64,000 bases of DNA from assembly GCF_012489685.1 (NCBI RefSeq), contig NC_080044.1:31786369-31850368 (forward strand), written 5' to 3'. Both the position numbers and the translations under genes were made by a program. Each line of letters begins with the position of its first letter. The first letter of the stretch is position 1. Shown in pieces: positions 34,611 to 46,700 of the stretch. The stretch is from Lotus japonicus (Eukaryota; Streptophyta; Magnoliopsida; Fabales; Fabaceae). The notes below the pieces were generated by a model. That model did not search any database. It was not told where the DNA came from and saw only the letters and a program-made list of their open reading frames with translations.

Positions 34611-36638
34611 TCAGGGTGCCTTCTCCTCCGGGAAGGTTGGGGTAAATTTCCCTTTGGAATCCACAGTCCCGATCCGGCCCCCGGAGACCACCTTTCGATA
34701 CCCGACCGGACCGGTCTCCAACCCCGGGTTGACAACTGTAAGCTGGCTCACCGCATTGTTGAAAGAAGCCTTGTTAATCTTGGACACGGTGGCCGTCAGC
34801 TTCTTCTTGTCAGCCTCCAGAGAGGCGACCCTGGCCTCAAGCTCTTTCTTCACGGCCAAACTCTGTTCTTGCTCTTTCAACAAAGCGGCCTCTACCTCCT
34901 TCAAGCGAGCCGCACCAGTCTCAACGCTCCCCTCCGTAGCCTTCAGCCGACCCTCCAAACCCTGACGAATAGCGTCGTCGTCCAGGACTTTCTTCTTCAA
35001 CTGCTCATTCTCGAGCTTCATGTTGTCCAGCGCCTTGCTTAGCTCTTCGATTGCGGAGCACCCCTCTTCCAACTCCTTGCTCATGGAGGATATCAGCTGG
35101 TCGTCCTTCTCGACTTTCTCCCTGAGCTCCTCCAGTTCAGGAAGGGTCGACAACTGGAGATACCTGACAGCGTAAGCAGTCTTGAGCGATGCCCGGAGAA
35201 CATAATTGAGGAGCCCAGAAGGTTCCCGATCGCCCAAGTATTTTTGATCACTCTCTGTCAGCAATAGATCGTCGATCTGCTCCAGGTGCTCCCGACAGTT
35301 GCCGGCCCTAGGACCCCAAATCGAGAGTCGTGCGGGGGGAGCTACCACGGTGACGGGCTCTGCCCGCTCCGGCTCGGAACCCTGCACTTCGCCATCGGCG
35401 TGCCCTTGCTGGCTCTCCACCTTGCGCTTCTTCGAGGCCGGGCCCGGAGTGTCCTCTTCCTCGGCGGCCGACCGCCCTTCCTCCTGGACGGGATTGGACC
35501 CGTGATCGCCCTCAAGAGAAGCCTTCTTTACCGACCCCGAGGTCCCCCAACTTCAGCTCCTCCCCCATCCTCCGGGTCGGGCTGAGGCTGATTTCCAGCA
35601 CCTTCCTCTTCCCCCGCGGGAGCATCAGTCCCTTGGTCCACCTCCTCATCCGTGGACTGCCCGTCTTCAACCTGGAGCGCATCCAGCAAAGTTCTGTCAA
35701 TGTCCGCCATGCCACCTTCCCAGAGATCAAAACAACATTAGCACACAAAAAAGGAAAAAGCAACGAAGAAAGGTATAGCAAGTAAATAACTTACGCAGTA
35801 ACTTAGCGTTCTTTCGAACGCTGAAGGTACACAAGTTATAGCAGCGAAGGGGACGGACAGGGACCTTCTTGTCCCCATCCATAACATAACGAATGGCGCT
35901 CATCAGCAACCGCTTGAATTCCAAGTCGGTCTCCGAGAGGGCACCCTCGTCCGAAAAGCTGAATGAGGACACCTTCTCTTTATAATGGGCCGCGTTCCAG
36001 GCCAGGGGGAATCGCGGCTGCATCCCGCCAGTCGGCCCCTGCTCGAACCACCAGAAAGGAGGCGGCGAGGTCGGCGCCACCCGGTAGAACTGATCCTTGA
36101 AATCCTTATATGAGTCGGCAAAGGCTTTGAAGATCGGAAGCACCGTCCTCAGAGTCACCATGCCGTGACCGCCGTGACCTTGGGTATGAGCGACCGCGAA
36201 GAGATGGAAGAAGAGGGGCAGGGACGGCACATGCCCAAAAAGCGCGCAAGCGGTCTCATAATCGCGCACAAAACCCCAACCCCCCGGGTGGAGTTGGGAG
36301 GGCGCTACCATCATATGCCGCAGCACGGTGACCTGGAAGTCGGTTAGCGGCATCCTCACCTTCACCTTCTTGGCCGTATAAATGTGCATGTAGATGCCGA
36401 ACAGGGGTCTCTGCGGGAGCCTCTCCTTCGGGCCAGGGGCAAAAACGTCATGCCCTGGACCGATCTGCTTCTTAGACAGGTAGTACTGTCTCTGAAAGTT
36501 CCCTTTGTCCGCATTGGCATAGCAGGACTCGATCTTCAATATCTCCCGGCACCAGTCGTCCAATGGCGCCAGATCGCCCTCCAAGTGAGGCCACTTCTTT
36601 CGATCGATCTTCTTCCGTTTCGGGGCGTCGCTGCTCAT
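34611..36638 (-). CDS. Antisense gene of the Tat-type element, PF04195-like protein with coiled coil
   Basis: Second gene of the element on the opposite strand. Exon 1 is 36638-35795 (MSSDAPKRKK start), with a donor GTAAGTT and acceptor near 35712, then a continuing frame (MADIDRTLLDALQ). The N-terminal half (RMPLTDFQVTVLRHMMVAPSQ ... VPSLPLFFHLF) resembles the plant family called putative gypsy-type transposase (PF04195). The middle is acidic (EEEVDQGTDAPAGEEE type) with a basic ASKKRKV patch that could be a nuclear signal. The C-terminal part, 35420-34611, is a long coiled coil (ELREKVEKDDQLISSMSKEL ...). One frame change near the G-run at about 35543 breaks the reading unless another intron exists. 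Such antisense ORFs are known in Grande-like elements; their function is unknown. Confidence 0.8.
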
Positions 36639-37116
36639 ATTCGGCTTAGAGCCCCCCCCCGACCGCTTTACCCTTTTTCTTTTCAGCTCCGGTCATCCTT
36701 ACCTGCGCAAGGGAAAACGTCGTTTCAATATTCCAAGTTATTGACCACGACTCAAAGGGGACAACCACTGGGGTCCGCCTTTGTCCCCGGCAGGGAGAGC
36801 AAACCCCGCGCCGGAAGACTGGCCCACGGACCGCCCCTCCGCCGCACGGGGGGGGGGAGAGAGCTCTCTCCCACCCAAAAAGACACCCTAAGAACCCCTA
36901 GAGAACGGAACGAGGAGGAGAAGAAGAAAATAAAAGGCAGAGGAAGTCGAGAAGGACTTACCAAGTAATCAGATAGGACGATCGCCGGGAAATCAAGAAC
37001 GACCGCCTGGAAAGCTGCACCTTACGATGTCGGAATACAAAGCGCCAAAGGAAGAAAAGATGAGAGCTTGAGGTGCAGAAGGAGAAGAAAAAACGCAAAT
37101 GAAGCCTCTTCTGCCC

Positions 37117-37130
37117 CTTTTATAAGGGAA
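37117..37130 (-). promoter_or_regulatory. TATA box for the antisense gene
   Basis: The minus strand reads CCTTATAAAAGGGGC, a strong plant TATA box about 480 bp upstream of the antisense ATG. An upstream leader of that length with a possible intron (donor-like GTAAG near 36707 region) would fit. It suggests independent antisense transcription. Confidence 0.6.
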
Positions 37131-37600
37131 ATCAGGAATGGGAAGCGACGCTTCACCAAACCCTACGCCTGTAATGATGACCCTAGGGGAGGCGGGAAAA
37201 TTCCCAGCCAATCAGCGCCCGCCACGTCAGCAAAGGGAATGAAACGACGTAACGCGTGCCACTTCTTGTCAGAAGCATTAATGGCGCTGCTGAAACGTCA
37301 CTTCATGTTACTGTTGCGTGACGTTTGAAATTCGGGATCGCCCCGACTGTCCACTCGGCTACCATCAGCAGGATCGCGGATACCCCGGCCCCGACCGTCC
37401 AACAGGGTCGCGAGATATCCAGCCCCGACAGTCCAAATCACATTCGTCCGACAGATCCTGAAGCTCATACCTCACTCACAGTGAGGCAGAGCTGGGGGGC
37501 AACTGTTCTGGTAAGGACTGGCGGGAACCGACCTGAGTGACGTATGGACGTTCACGTGAACCCAATCTAAAGCTCCTAGCCCACTACTTTAGTGGACTAG

Positions 37601-37614
37601 AGCTGAGGGGCTAC
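37601..37614 (+). other. Polypurine tract of the gypsy element
   Basis: AGCTGAGGGGCTAC directly before the 3' LTR; the GAGGGG core serves as the plus-strand primer in this class. Confidence 0.7.
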
Positions 37615-38205
37615 TGTTCTGGGACGGGCGGACCACGACCGATCAGGACCCCCCGAGGGAGACCCAAGGAAGACGACCAGGGTTAGATGTCACTGTCATG
37701 GGACGGGCGGACCATGCGCGATCAGGATTCCCCCGAGGGGGACCCAAGGGGGACGACCAGGGTGGGTGTCCGGTCCCTGACCCCCGAGCAGGATGACACT
37801 CCCCTGGCCCTGGGACATGGTCCCCACCACCTAGGGGTTGACCTAGGCCAACCACCCTACGAAACTAGGGTGGTTGGATGGTGGGTCCCTGGGTAATCTA
37901 AGCCATTGGATCACTGCAAACCGCAGAGGGAGCAGGAGGATCCAACGGCCTTCAAACCACCGGTACGGACCATGCATGACGTTGCATGACTCCAACCCTA
38001 AATACTCCAACGTGTATATAAAGGGGGCAGCCCACAAAGGTTAAGGTACGTTATTCTCTTGATTTCACTACAATTTTACTCGATTCCCCTACTTACTTTG
38101 GCATTGGAGTCCCTTGCAGGAGCCCCTCCCGGGTCCGTTCTGCAGTCTAGCGCACCGGTTCCTCTTCTTCTCTTGGCAGCCACGCTCCCGTGATCCTCCC
38201 GATCA
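37615..38205 (+). repeat. 3' LTR of the gypsy element
   Basis: 591 bp, same length and ends as the 5' LTR, with about nine substitutions by eye and no indel. Confidence 0.95.
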
Positions 38206-38412
38206 ACACCTAAATGGTTGCTTAACGGCACTCACATCATTTGGGAATATAAATCTCAAAGAGGGATATTACAATGAAAATAGATAAGTAAATTACATCA
38301 GACTAAAAACATAAAGTAAAAACTCTAAAAGTTTTATAAAAGCCGTTAAAATTCTAAAATTCCAAAATTTTAACGATGAAACAAAAGTTCCAGATAACCT
38401 TTAATTGTTGTA

Positions 38413-38875
38413 TGTTGATAATTCAAGTGAGTTGGAGTCTCACATTGGTTAAGTATGAGTGGGGAAAAGACTTTATAAGACATGTGACTCATAAACCTAA
38501 TGCCTTAAGGTTTTGGGTTAAAATGTGGCGTCGATATCTCTACGCGTCTTGCTTCTCGGCCCATGGGCTCCCATGTGTCTCCCAACAAGTGGTATCCGAG
38601 TCGATGGTTTGAGGGACCATAGTAACAACACCTTGTATCGAAAGTCCTCCTAGCAGTGTTACTAGGCGGCGGGTTCCGTTGACGCAAAGAACGAGGATTC
38701 AAGTGTTAATAGCTTCCGCGGAGGGGAGCCATGAAATGTGGTGGTGCCTCGAACTTGAGGAGGAGATTAATGAGAATTCAAGTGTGAGATGGAGCCCCAC
38801 ATTGGTTAACATATGGTGTTAGCATCTCATGGTGTCTTACTCATCGGCATATATGCTCACTTGTCTCCCCCAACA
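38413..38875 (+). mobile_element. TRIM-like small LTR element
   Basis: The left LTR-like repeat (38413-38587) starts TGTTGATAATTCAAGTG and ends CTCCCAACA; it is followed by TGGTATCCGAGTC, a variant of the initiator-Met tRNA primer site. The right repeat (about 38766-38875) shares AATTCAAGTG, CACATTGGTTAA and the CTCCCCCAACA end but is shorter and diverged. The interior of about 180 bp is non-coding and ends in a purine-rich tract (GAGGAGGAGATTAA). Old, degraded copy. Confidence 0.75.
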
Positions 38876-39130
38876 TTGTCTAAAAGCGAAAATGAAATAA
38901 AACTTTTTACATGTCACTTCCTCTATATCAGTGCCTAATCAACTTTGCCATAGATGCGGATGAATAGCTTTTCACCAAAGAAATTCACTAAAACAACAAA
39001 CCAAATTCAAGTGAGATGAAAAGGGAGGGTAATAGAGAAGTGGTGGCAAAAGTGAACGATGACTTTGCACTTGCAGGTAATGGCGGATGCGCGACGAAAT
39101 TAGTGGCGTAGCCTGCAATGAAGTTGTGGT

Positions 39131-39654
39131 GATAAAACTCCACATTGGGCTTTTAAGAGCAAACCACATGAGTTGGACACCACATCTTCACTCAAAACCT
39201 TAAGGCAATGGGTGTATGGGTCATCACACTTATAAACCACCCAAACTTATCCTTATCTTCCAATTTGGACTTACTCACATCCTTGATACACAACAACCTC
39301 CCCCTCAAGTGTGAGTTCATCTCAAACAAAAGTTGGGCTTGTACTCAATCGGAACCCCAGAGGCCGTCATTTAGGGTTGTGCTCTTGAGTCTCAGAGGCC
39401 CATGGCCCATGGTCAAACAACCATCGGCTTTGATACCACTGTTGGGCCAAAGAAATGGCCAAACAAAGGAGATGGTTAAAACTTAGGGGATAAAACTCCA
39501 CATTGGGCTTTAAAGAGCAAACCACAAGTGAGTTGGACACCACATCTTCACTCCAAACCTTAAGGAATGGGTGTGTGGTCCTCACAGTTATAAACCACTC
39601 AAACTTATCCTTTTCTTCCAATGTGGAACTTACTCACACACTTGATACACAACA
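39131..39654 (-). mobile_element. Second TRIM-like element, minus orientation, left LTR truncated
   Basis: A 165-bp direct repeat occurs at 39131-39295 and within 39440-39654 (shared GATAAAACTCCACATTGGGC ... CTTGATACACAACA). Before the right copy, GCTTTGATACCA is the reverse complement of a Met-tRNA primer site. After the left copy, ACCTCCCCCTCAAGT is a polypurine tract read on the minus strand. The right LTR is about 215 bp (TGTTGG...CAACA as seen on the plus strand); about 45-50 bp are missing from the outer end of the left one. Non-coding. Confidence 0.75.
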
Positions 39655-40778
39655 ACCTTCAACAAAGCTTTTGGTGGAACCCTTTAGTGGATCTTGTTGC
39701 AGAGCCAACTGCAAATCATGCGGCGATACTTGCAGAATATGTTGGTGACAGAGGGTGGGCGGACAGATGTGCAGCGGATGTGGAGGATGGTATATGGTAC
39801 AACGAAAAAAGAGGAAGAACAAACTCTCACTTAGGAGACAAAACCACATTAAGATTGACGAAAATTCACTTATTTGGGCAACAAATCCACCAATTATTGT
39901 AGAGAAGTCACTCTAGAGAGAGCAGGTACCACATTCATGCAGAAGAAGCAGCTTCCCTAGTGAAGGGGAACACCCCAATGGGCAATGGGGTATAGACTCC
40001 TAAAGGGGTGGCGGCTGCTCAAAGCTTGTTCTACATTCCCTTATGAGATTTTGCACAACATACCCATGTATGGATAAAATAATAAAAGGTCATCACGGTT
40101 TTTTTTATATTACTCACAATTTTGGATTAAGAAAATGATGAACCAATCAGCATGAGCGAAAACTTCTTCATTACTAAATACCTGTAGATTACTTAAACCT
40201 CAATAAGAGGCGTGAGCTGCAATCTTTCATATGATTGACATTATTCCTCCAATCCAGGATATCTATAAAATTAAAGAAATATAAGGGGGAATTCTTAGTC
40301 ATGTAGTTTAACTTTATTTACTTTTTATTGATTTTGATGGAATTTTAATTTATTTTGAAGATAATGTAAGTTATCAATGCAAGGAAAAAAGCCTCGGCCA
40401 AAAGCTCACACTAAAAGTTTATTTAGCGTCAACATTAGGCCACGCTAAATGGACACTAAAATGACTTGGACTTTATCTCTGGCTTAGACATTAAGCAAAT
40501 TGGAATCGCACTTTTGCGAATAAAGTTTAAAAAGAAATGGCAGTTAGTTAGAAGAAATGGTTGTGCTTGGATTCGATGATCTACATTGATTCCAATCCAA
40601 CCACATGTGAATTTAGTTTCTTGCATAATATGCCTCTGTTATTACTAATGCAGGAAGATCAAAACAGAAGTAATGCGGCTTGCTGCAGTTTGTCATCAAC
40701 AGGAGAGGCCATCCATGGGAAGTACTGTTGTTTAAGCATCAGCACTCTAGTCAATAACCATGTAGAAGCAATAACCAA
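39655..40778. other. Unassigned, possible old gene fragments
   Basis: Short exon-like patches with balanced base composition (about 39660-39840, 39935-40045, 40650-40745) but no open frame longer than about 90 codons and no recognised family. They may be remains of a host gene disrupted by the surrounding insertions, or repeat-borne. Confidence 0.35.
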
Positions 40779-43700
40779 TCTATACTAGATACAAAGCACA
40801 AGTGCTTAAGGACGACAAAAATCCTAGGTGGCACTCTCTAAGAAACTCTACACGTGTCATCCTTCAAACAAGTCCTTCTCCCACACCCTTTTCAGAGTTG
40901 AGTTCTCCTTGCAAGAACCACAGAACTGCTGTAACCTTCCCCGTTTTCTCCCAGTTTGTCAGTAAAGTCAAGGAGCACGAATTCGACAAATTGGGGGAAT
41001 TGGAAACTTTTGAAATTCAAATTGAATTTCTTTTATCTCTCTCTATCCATATTTGTTTTCAAATTCTGGATCTCTCTCAAAATTATTTTCCTCTTCCTGC
41101 TCCGGAAACGAAACTCTACCCTCTTCTCTGTTGTCCCCTCAATTTCGCATTCACCTCACCTTCCTTCTCTGCTAACGGTGGCGCTGGATCATCAACGACC
41201 GTGCATACCTTCCTTGCACCGCCACCGCTCCCAAATCTCCAGATCTCGCGCGTACTATCCCTCTGCCACTGTTCCTCCGTTGCGCCGCCTCCAGCCAACA
41301 CCTCCTTCATCTTGTGTGTCGAAGCCACACACAGCAACTTTCAAACCCCGGTGCTTCTGAAAAATCCATCGGTAAGATCTTCTCCTTCTCCTCCTCCTCC
41401 CTTTTGCTCATTTATCTTTGACAATTTTCTTCTTTCAATCGTTTTTGTTGTTCTTCTTCTCCTTTGTTTTCATATATCAGAACATGAGAGAGAGAGTTGG
41501 AATGATATTTTAGATTATAGTTTCTGGTTTTGTATTGTATTTTGTCTTAATATATAAGAAGCTAGCTATTTCAATTTGTGGAGTCTTTGATGTTATCTTC
41601 ATGTAAAGTGATATGTGAAGAGACTTTCTATATATGCATGTCTAATCAGATTTTGTCAGCGCTTTTAGCAACGATGGTGATTGAGTTTAGTTTTTGCATT
41701 CATTTTTCAGGGTATTGGTATTAAGGAAAGGTATTACCTTGTGCTGAGACAGAAGCTTTCAGGGTTCTTTGTGAATTTTTTATTGTAGAGCTTTTGATTT
41801 CTATCTGGGGCCTGGAGTTTGGAGGTATGGATCTATATTTTTCTATCTTATCCTCTTCGAATGACAGTTATGTTTTTATTATCAAATCTAAATTTTTATT
41901 ATATTTAGTCAGTTAACAAAGATGTTGGAAAAACACCAGGTATGAGGTATTTTGTCTCTCAGAATCATGATGTTGGAAAAAGTGCCGACTTGACTGATAT
42001 ATAGGGTTGTGTTTGCAGAGCTTGATAGGTGAAGATGCTAACATATGGAGAATCCAGAATTCACTTGAAGAGGGTATTGCAAGTCGGGACTGTGTGATCC
42101 TGTTAATTCCTCACCATGATGTTTTGTCATGCTTTATTATGTAATTTGGCATTCTTAGTAAAACCTTGGTTTTTTCCTGTAAATTTTGCAGGCTTTTTCC
42201 ATCGGATCGAGATGCACAGATTGAAAGCATTTTGACAGAACATTGTAGATCGATGAACTCCTACATGTGATATGGACGGATCTCTAGCCGTTTCATATGG
42301 TCGGTTCATGCTTCCTAAATCTGGGTTTTGTTGAAATGAGGGGTTTGTATTATTATTTCCTTCCTTGACACAAGATGTTTGGACTTCTGGTCTTAAGCAT
42401 AGTTTTATTTAGTCTGGTCATATTCATATCAACTAAATTCCCTTGCTGTAACTCATAACTATAGTTAGCTTTGTCTAATGCTAATCATCTTGCCTTCGCT
42501 TGGGCAGCCTGAAGACCTGTATATCTCAAGACTGAGAGATCAAAGATGATATGTCTAAAGGAGGAGAAAAAACATGAAGAGAGGAAAGCTCAGGCTCTGT
42601 TTGAGGTGAGTTTCTGTTTGATTACTAGAGCATCCTTATTTTGATTATCTTCAATGGTCTAAGTGTTGCTTAAAACTAGCTATAAGAATCGTGCAATTTC
42701 ATGAAGCTACTGTCTCCATTAGATTTACTGTCATTGGTTATCAGGCCAGTTCATTGCTGGTTTTGTACTTTACTTTACATTAGTCATCATTCATAATCAT
42801 TTTTGCAGCTTTTTCTTTCACCAACATTGTCTAGCTTTCCTTTTTTTCATTGCACCATTTTTTATTTTACCCTATTTTGGTCTCAACTTCTCTTTTGGTT
42901 GGCCAGAATAATTACTTACATGCTTTCTTTGTGTTCGTTTGTTTTTTTTATCAGATTTTGTGTTCATAGGTCAACTTGGAGATCGACAAAGCAATTAGAG
43001 TGCGCAAAGTCCTGTTTTATTTGAAATCTTGGTACACATCTGAGTTCACATTAAATTCATTGAGCTTGCTTACATTAGGTTATTTTGCTTTATGATGAAA
43101 TGTTTTAGTGTTTTAACACAAAACAGTGAAGTCCACACACAAATGAATAGATAAAATTTGAAAGCTAGGAAAATATGAAAAAAATTCATATGAAGTTTCT
43201 TAGTAGGATTTATAGGTTGTCTATCTGGTGATCATTTACTGTGATGTGCAAAGTCAAGTGTGCTATGAAAACAAATAGAGATGCTATTTGAGATTATTTA
43301 TTTGAAGGATAATATTGATCTTCTTCATCTTATAATTCCATTGCTTCTATATTTTTAGGTATGTACATAGTTACCGAAGCTATTTGTGGAACCATGCAGC
43401 AAGTACAAGGGTGCAAAAATATGGTAATGTGATCTTCAATAGTTTTCAATGACCAGAGTGTTTTCACGGTCATTGTAACTTTAAATTATAGAAATGCTTA
43501 ACTTTGTGCAGGTTTGCTTTGTATTGTGTGATCTTTCTTTTCAATGCTTAACACATTTCCTGGTTCCATTTGTTAGGATTTTCAAGTGAATCAAGTACTC
43601 TAATGTGATTGCAGGATGGTGAACTAATGAGGATCTGATCATATCGATCTTGGGTCATCGGAATGCTGCTCAAAGGAAGCCTATCAGGGAAACTTATGGA

Positions 43701-46700
43701 GAAGATCTTCTCAAGGCCTTGGACAAAGAGTTGACCAGTGACTTTGAGGTACATAAAAGTGTAGGTCAAATAGTTATGAAAGATCTAAAACCAAACCAAG
43801 ATGGTATGTCTTTAGACATGATTTGTGAAATAAGTCACATCATTGTTTAGATCCTCATAATCAAACCCAACTGATTGGTAAAGGCCTTTATTGTAGTTGT
43901 TGTTGATACCTGTTTGATGTACCTGTACATGCCTAGATGTGCAATATTTAATTGATTGTGCAACATATCACACTGATTTTATCTTAAAGCCTAAGCCATG
44001 GTTAATTGAAATTTAAATACATTGGTATAGTTAAAACCTAGCTTAAGGGCCAACTAGCCAAGAAGACTTAATAAGCTGATTAACTGTGTGACATGATGTC
44101 AAATTGTTTCGAAATGAGAACTGATTATATCACTAAATGCATATTATTTTGAGTGTATAAAACCGATATGCACTATGAATTTTCTCCTCACTAGAGGTTG
44201 GTTCAGGTTTGGGCCCTTGATTCCGCTAAACGTGATGCATTTTTGGCAAACGAAGCAACTGAGAGATGAACTTCAAGCAATCAGGTTCTGGGAGCCTGCA
44301 CTAGGTCCTCTGAACAATTGTTTGCTACGAGAAAGGCTTATCATGCTCTTCATAAGAAGTCTCTCGAGGAGGATGTTGCTCATCATACAACAGAGGACTT
44401 CCGTAAGGTACTGATTCTTGACCATAAACTTTAACAAGTTGAAATGAACATTGAAGACTCATGTTGCTTATATGTATAATTCTTGGCTTATAAACGGTAA
44501 ATATATAACTATCTTCACAAAAAGAACTCCTTGAATGGTCTCTCAAGAGTGTTTTTTAGTGAATTAGAAATGGTTAGGAGGTTAGTTGTATATTGTCCCA
44601 AGTTATGAGACAGAATTTACTTTACTCAATCTGCATCTGGATTCTGCAGAATTGACTACTCTTTATCGTCTTGACTATACTCAATCTGTATCTGCTATCA
44701 AGGGCTTTACAATTTCTTCTTTTTCTGTTTCTATTTGGATTGTGCAGTGGATCAACTGATAGAAACATAAGCATTTGGAAGAGAGATGCTTTTGGGTGAA
44801 AGAATTAGATTTGAAGGCAATGATATTTTATTAGCTCTTCAATTATTGAATATGTCTCTTTTGCTTCAATGATTATGGTCATGTAGATTATTTCCTATCT
44901 AATATGATTTTTCATCTTTAGTTAGTGCAGCATGTTGACACCACTGACTCTACTATGCTGCCAGCTGAAGAATCACAAAAGTGGTTGAGCATAAACTTTT
45001 ATTTTTCCTTTTCTCAACAAGTTTATGTTGCTAGGTTCATATGAAATCCTATTGGGAGAGGAAATGTCAGAGCCGAGATAGAGAGGGAATTGGAAGCTCC
45101 ACTATAATAATAGAATTTTGAGATCACGTTTCTTGGAACAACTTCACTGTGAGGATTTTTTTTCTAAGTATTTTGTAGTGAGCTTATGTTTGCTCATTTA
45201 TCAAACAATCTTTTGGTTTGTAGATTTGTTGTCTCTGAATTGCATGTCCAGCTTTTTGTTGAACGCTTTGTTGTTTTAGTTCAATGCAGAGAATGTTCGG
45301 TGTCTCATGATGAGATATCTCTTCTTGCTTATATAAATAATAATGAATGAGAACCGAAACATGTAATTGTTGAGGATTGTTTTCTTAAAGGTTCCCATGA
45401 ACTGTTTTGAATTTCATGTACCAGAATCAAGAGGCTGCAGGTAATGCTTATGCAGATATTGAATTGATACACTGACATCTGTAACATTAGAAAAGGTTTT
45501 ATTTTAGCATTTTGATGGCTGTTTTTTATGATTTTGAAGTAACACTAATGGTTAGTTATGATTGTCTTTGGAAATTGGGTGTGTGAATGCACGAGAAAGA
45601 AATATATACTAATGAATTCTGGTCAAATCAATTCCCCTTTTTTTAGATTATGATATTTTTTTACTTGCATATCACTGGAATTCATTGTCAAGCTCAGCAG
45701 TAGTAGGAAACTATTGTATCTTGGTTTTTCTGTTTCATCTATGCTTATATTGTAATTAATTACTGATTTCATATTTGAACTACACTAAGTATAGTTTTAG
45801 TATGAATAATCTTTCATCTATCTGTGTCTTTGTTGTTGAGTACTAAATGGCACATAGAGTCCTTGAAGTTCTTCCTCTCTACTTGAATGCTTGTGCTTTT
45901 TAAAATACATGAGCTTTTTGAAAGTTCTAGAATCTGGCAATATGTTTCATCATTTATCTAGAATACTAATTAGTGTATGCTGTTAGTTCTTTTTTGTGGT
46001 TTGCAATATATTTTGTGGTTTGGAGTTTATCACTTGAAGCATGAAAATCGACTATGCTAAAAGAATTGGATCAGAGAAAGAAATATCTGGTTTGTATGAA
46101 GATTTTTATTCATCCAATTCTCTTTTTTAGATGGCAGCGAGAAACATTGCCAAAGATTTCATTTGAACTCATTAGAGTGAAAGCATTTACAAGCTTAAAT
46201 GACTACTTCATCATGTTGCTTTATAACTCAGGTTTATTTGCAAAACATTTAACAAAGGGGGAGGGCTTTTATTGTTTCATGCTATTTTGTTTTTATGAGA
46301 TGGAGGCCTATGAACTGCAATCCCACAATTCCTCAGAAAGTGATTAACAAATAGTGATTAACAAATTTCTCAATGAGTGCATTGGATAGTGAAAATACTT
46401 TCACGGGGAGCAATATATATTAAAAACTCCCACGAGAGCAACGGGGTTTAAGAAATTAAAAAATATCATGTTGTAACTAATATATTTTTATATTTTAAGA
46501 AGAATAATAAACTGGATAAAAAAAAGGTATTCCAATGAAAATATATAATTCCTTTTTGTTTATTGTGATTGGAAAACTGAACTCTTAAGTCTTAACATAA
46601 TGCTATCGAAGATCATTGGGAAGAAGAAGCAGAACTGGTTAGAGCATGTTTTGGTGAGGAAGACTCCACGCTGTATCCAAATTAAGCACATCTCTTGCAA

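Larger units (their letters stand above)
27659..38205 (+). mobile_element. Ty3/gypsy LTR retrotransposon of Tat type, 10.5 kb, recent
   Basis: Two 591-bp LTRs (27659-28249, 37615-38205) begin TGTTCTGGG and end CGATCA, and are flanked by the perfect duplication ACACC (27654-27658, 38206-38210). By eye the LTRs differ at about nine positions (about 1.5%), so the insertion is young. A primer site (TTGGCGCCGTCTGTGGGG) follows the left LTR, and a purine tract (AGCTGAGGGGCTAC) precedes the right one. The order gag, protease, reverse transcriptase, RNase H, second RNase H-like domain, integrase, then a long 3' region with an antisense gene and tandem repeats fits the Tat group (Grande/Retand-like). 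Several frame breaks in gag-pol mean this copy is probably not autonomous. Confidence 0.95.

Noticed and set aside
38413..38875. Cassandra-type TRIM with 5S rRNA
   Set aside because: The LTRs do not contain 5S-like sequence; only a Met-tRNA primer site is shared.
40802..41557. 251-codon ORF near the start of the second Helitron-like element
   Set aside because: Low complexity, CT-rich composition and no family features; more likely a captured leader region than a gene.
43614..44407. A functional annexin gene
   Set aside because: Only parts of two repeats are present, with two in-frame stops and missing codons, and it lies within a Helitron-like element.
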